Shown here one piece after another: positions 61,399-64,000 of a stretch of DNA of 64,000 nucleotides (within the stretch, counting starts at the first letter, position 1; each line of letters begins with the position of its first letter). The notes beneath the pieces were generated by a model that worked only from the letters and a program-made list of their open reading frames with translations, had not been told where the DNA came from and did no database searches. The position numbers and the translations under genes were made by a program. The stretch is from Reichenbachiella faecimaris (GTDB taxonomy: Bacteria > Bacteroidota > Bacteroidia > Cytophagales > Cyclobacteriaceae), in NCBI RefSeq assembly GCF_900176375.1, contig NZ_FWYF01000003.1, forward strand, positions 248,001 through 312,000, read 5' to 3'.

Positions 61399-64000
61399 TG
61401 CCAGCTAAAAATTACCATATACCTCGTTGGGCACTTTGGCTGATTCATAGACTCTGCAGAGAGGAGCTGCATGAAGAAATAGAAGGCAACCTGATAGAGT
61501 ATAGAGAAAGGCTCAAGAATGATTCTCAACGTGAAAGCTGGAAATTTTTCTATCAAGTCCTCACCTATCTACGACCATCCACACTCAAATCTTTTAGTCA
61601 AAACTCAAAATTCTATATTATGTTCAATTTCAATATCCTGCAGACCATTAGAGGATTATGGATGCATCGCTCCACTACATTGCTCAATATCAGTGGCTAT
61701 GCGCTTGGGATGCTCTGTGTGTCTGTTCTGTTTTTTTATATCAAGGGGGAATTAGCCTATGACAACTTTCATGTAAACAAAAATGAAATTTACCGGGTTA
61801 TTCGACTGAGCGAAATGAATGGGGAGAAGTATAAGATTGGTGTGACGTCTGGGCCTTTTGCCCCTCATCTGGCATTGGATTTTCCGATAGATATTAAAAG
61901 TACACTCAGAATTTATACGACTGAGGCGCTTTTCGAATATGAGGATAAAGTTTTCAAAGAAGACAAACTTTTATTCGCTGACCCGAATTTTTTTCAATTC
62001 TTCTCCTTTCCCTTGGCAGTGGGGGATCCGGCTACCGTGCTTGATCAGCCCAATGCTATTGTGTTGACCAAGCAGGCGGCTAAAAAATACTTTGGAGAAG
62101 AGAATCCGCTTGGAAAAACGCTGATATTAGATAAGGAAGAACCTTTTGTTGTGGCTGGGGTGATGGGTGAATGGCCAGCTGATTCGCATTTGGACTTTGA
62201 TTTTTTAGGTTCTCTGAAGTACATAGAGGACTTCAGTTTTATGAAAGGCTGGTGGAACAATGGACTCTTCACCTATGTACAAGTGGAATCGCCATTAGTT
62301 GCAGAAGGGCTGAATGCCAAGTTTCCTCAATTTATGGACAAATATTTTGTAGAGGACTTTAAAAGATCAGGCAAACGAATCGACATTGGACTGGAAGCAT
62401 TAAAAGACATTTATTTTGATCGAGTACGATACGACTGGGCAAGACACGGCAATAGGGAGGCAGTTATTTTATTGACGGGTGTGGCCATGGCCATTCTGTT
62501 CATTGCCTGTTTCAATTATCTGAATCTAGCCATTGCTTTATCTTTCAGACGAGCCAAAGAAATAGGTATGAGAAAAGTACTGGGTGGCAATAAACTTAGA
62601 CTTGTTTTGCAATTTCTTGGAGAATCGGCCATGGTTTGTATCATAGCCATTACGCTGGCTATTGGCCTCACGGAAGTGGTTCTTCCAACATTCAACAGCC
62701 TGTTTGACCTCGCCATCACTACTTCATGGTACGATCCTTTGGTCTTAATATTCTTTGCTGTTTTAATTTTAGTTACGATTTTACTTTCAGGACTGTACCC
62801 GGCCATATTGCTTTCCATGCTCAAGCCTCTTGAGGTTTTTAAAGGGCAAGCCCATCTTAGGAAAAACAATTTATGGTTAAGAAAAGGCTTGGTGATTGCT
62901 CAGTTTTCTATTTCCATATTTATGATTATTTCTACCTTGATTATTAAAGAACAGCTAGATTTTGTAAACAACAAAAGCCTTGGATTTGATCGTGAAGCCA
63001 TAGTGATGGTGGACTTCGACAATGACGAAATAGGTGAGCACCGCGATGTATTTAGAGAACGGCTATTGCAGAGTTCGAAAATAAAAACCGCTACCTCCAT
63101 GTCTGGCGAACCAGGTGGGTATCACGATGCTACAACGGTAGATTTTTTAGGGGATGTGGAAGATATTCGGATGCGAACGGCGTTCGTAGATGAAAATTAT
63201 TTGAGTACGTTTAATATCGAATTAGCTACGGGCAGAGATTTCTCCAATGAATACAGGCTCGATGATGCACACGCGGCACTGGTTAATGAAAAAGCACTTC
63301 AGGATTTGGGACTTTCTGCTGATGAAGCCTTGGGTGTCAGGTTCCGAATCCCTATGTGGGATACGCTGGAGCATGTGGTAGTAGGGGTTACAAAAGACTA
63401 TCATTTCAATTCGCTGCGAGAAGAGATAGAGCCGTTGATGATCGTGCCCGGCCACTATCATCGTAGAATGGGGATCAGGTTGGATGCTAATCATCTTTTT
63501 GAAGGACTCAGAGAAGTGGAGGAAATTTATGCAGATTTGGCTCCCAGTTATCCGATTTCTTATGAATTTATGGATGATTCCCTAGAACGGCTGTACGCTG
63601 AAGAAAAACAGCAAAGTCAAATTTTTCAAATGTTTTCGGGTGTATCCATTTTCTTGGCTTGTTTAGGCATCTTTGGATTGGTGTCATTTGTGGTTGAGCG
63701 AAGACGGAAAGAGTTTGGAATTAGAAAAGCCTTAGGTGCAAGCGTGGTTTCTTTGTTGCAGATTATTTCCAAAGAATTTGTAGGGATGATAGGCGTGGCT
63801 AGCCTGATTTCAATTCCTTTAGCCTGGTATGCTATTCAGCGCTGGTTGGAGAATTTTGCCTATCGAATTGATCTGGTAGACTTTTGGGGAATTTTCCTTA
63901 TTGGGGCTGTACTCGCCTTGCTGTTGGCCCTAGTAACCATTTTCATGCGTTCGCTGGGTACAGCCAACGCCAATCCTACGGAGAGTTTGAGGTATGAGTG
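61398..64000 (+). CDS. FtsX/MacB-type ABC permease with prefix domain, stop codon cut by window edge
   Basis: 867 codons from ATG at 61398, which overlaps the padR stop. The frame stays open to the last base and ends ESLRYE followed by TG, so only the last base of a probable TGA is missing. A short prefix domain (PRWALWLIHRLCREELHEEIEGNLIEYRERL) precedes TM1 (about 93-113), a periplasmic domain, an FtsX block (RRAKEIGMRKVLGG), a second periplasmic domain and a C-terminal FtsX block (RRRKEFGIRKALGAS). It is a distant relative of the two permeases at 18-24 kb. Substrate and ATPase unknown. Confidence 0.88.
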   Translation, partial: MPAKNYHIPRWALWLIHRLCREELHEEIEGNLIEYRERLKNDSQRESWKFFYQVLTYLRPSTLKSFSQNSKFYIMFNFNILQTIRGLWMHRSTTLLNISGYALGMLCVSVLFFYIKGELAYDNFHVNKNEIYRVIRLSEMNGEKYKIGVTSGPFAPHLALDFPIDIKSTLRIYTTEALFEYEDKVFKEDKLLFADPNFFQFFSFPLAVGDPATVLDQPNAIVLTKQAAKKYFGEENPLGKTLILDKEEPFVVAGVMGEWPADSHLDFDFLGSLKYIEDFSFMKGWWNNGLFTYVQVESPLVAEGLNAKFPQFMDKYFVEDFKRSGKRIDIGLEALKDIYFDRVRYDWARHGNREAVILLTGVAMAILFIACFNYLNLAIALSFRRAKEIGMRKVLGGNKLRLVLQFLGESAMVCIIAITLAIGLTEVVLPTFNSLFDLAITTSWYDPLVLIFFAVLILVTILLSGLYPAILLSMLKPLEVFKGQAHLRKNNLWLRKGLVIAQFSISIFMIISTLIIKEQLDFVNNKSLGFDREAIVMVDFDNDEIGEHRDVFRERLLQSSKIKTATSMSGEPGGYHDATTVDFLGDVEDIRMRTAFVDENYLSTFNIELATGRDFSNEYRLDDAHAALVNEKALQDLGLSADEALGVRFRIPMWDTLEHVVVGVTKDYHFNSLREEIEPLMIVPGHYHRRMGIRLDANHLFEGLREVEEIYADLAPSYPISYEFMDDSLERLYAEEKQQSQIFQMFSGVSIFLACLGIFGLVSFVVERRRKEFGIRKALGASVVSLLQIISKEFVGMIGVASLISIPLAWYAIQRWLENFAYRIDLVDFWGIFLIGAVLALLLALVTIFMRSLGTANANPTESLRYE

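Overview
The window looks like a chromosomal segment of a Bacteroidota bacterium, most likely of the order Cytophagales. I infer this from gene content typical of that group: FtsX-type permeases with a cytoplasmic prefix domain, an ABC permease/M1 peptidase fusion, a DUF6702/HupE-UreJ/M1 locus, membrane-bound LytTR regulators and single-receiver response regulators. Promoters fitting TTTG-N19-TAnnTTTG and the AT-rich sequence agree. No rRNA, tRNA, CRISPR array, transposase or prophage was seen. No stretch over 300 bases lacks a gene.

Layout. 1-4.2 kb: ribD (cut by the left edge), prmC, a PlsC-like acyltransferase and rluD. 4.2-7.1 kb: a histidine kinase and response regulator flanked by two TerB-like genes. 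7.2-12.7 kb: a PLP enzyme coupled to a membrane cyclase, then an M1 peptidase/HupE-UreJ/DUF6702 locus. 12.9-18.3 kb: accessory-looking genes, namely higBA, a 2H phosphoesterase with a radical SAM/SPASM protein, a 48-residue basic protein coupled to a TIR/SLOG-like protein, a DUF4105 (Lnb-like) protein and DUF5995. 18.4-24.1 kb: a PadR regulator with two tandem large permeases that share a converted 5' end. 24.1-29.7 kb: an exported caspase-like protein, and a DinB/ATP-grasp/LysE operon. 29.8-36.1 kb: housekeeping genes (recX, a LolE-like permease, rbfA, rpiB, tatC, glyA). 36.4-43.9 kb: a second kinase/regulator pair, then an ABC ATPase with a permease-peptidase fusion. 43.9-48.3 kb: a nucleoid protein and the sugar-nucleotide operon ugd-galE-rfbB. 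48.6-53 kb: an acyl-CoA dehydrogenase, rpsU, a Xer-type recombinase, hpf, a hydrolase and a J-domain protein. 53.1-61 kb: a patchwork of DinB-fold proteins, small lipoproteins, an MBL hydrolase, SRPBCC/ArsR and two membrane LytTR regulators. 61-64 kb: a second PadR/permease pair; the permease reaches the right edge and lacks only the last base of its stop.

The parts I think are least described are the TerB/kinase/regulator/TerB cassette, the basic-protein/TIR-like pair, the DinB/ATP-grasp/LysE operon, and three GCAA-N8-TTGC palindromes near 56.2-56.9 kb. Family names come from motif recognition by eye, with no database search.
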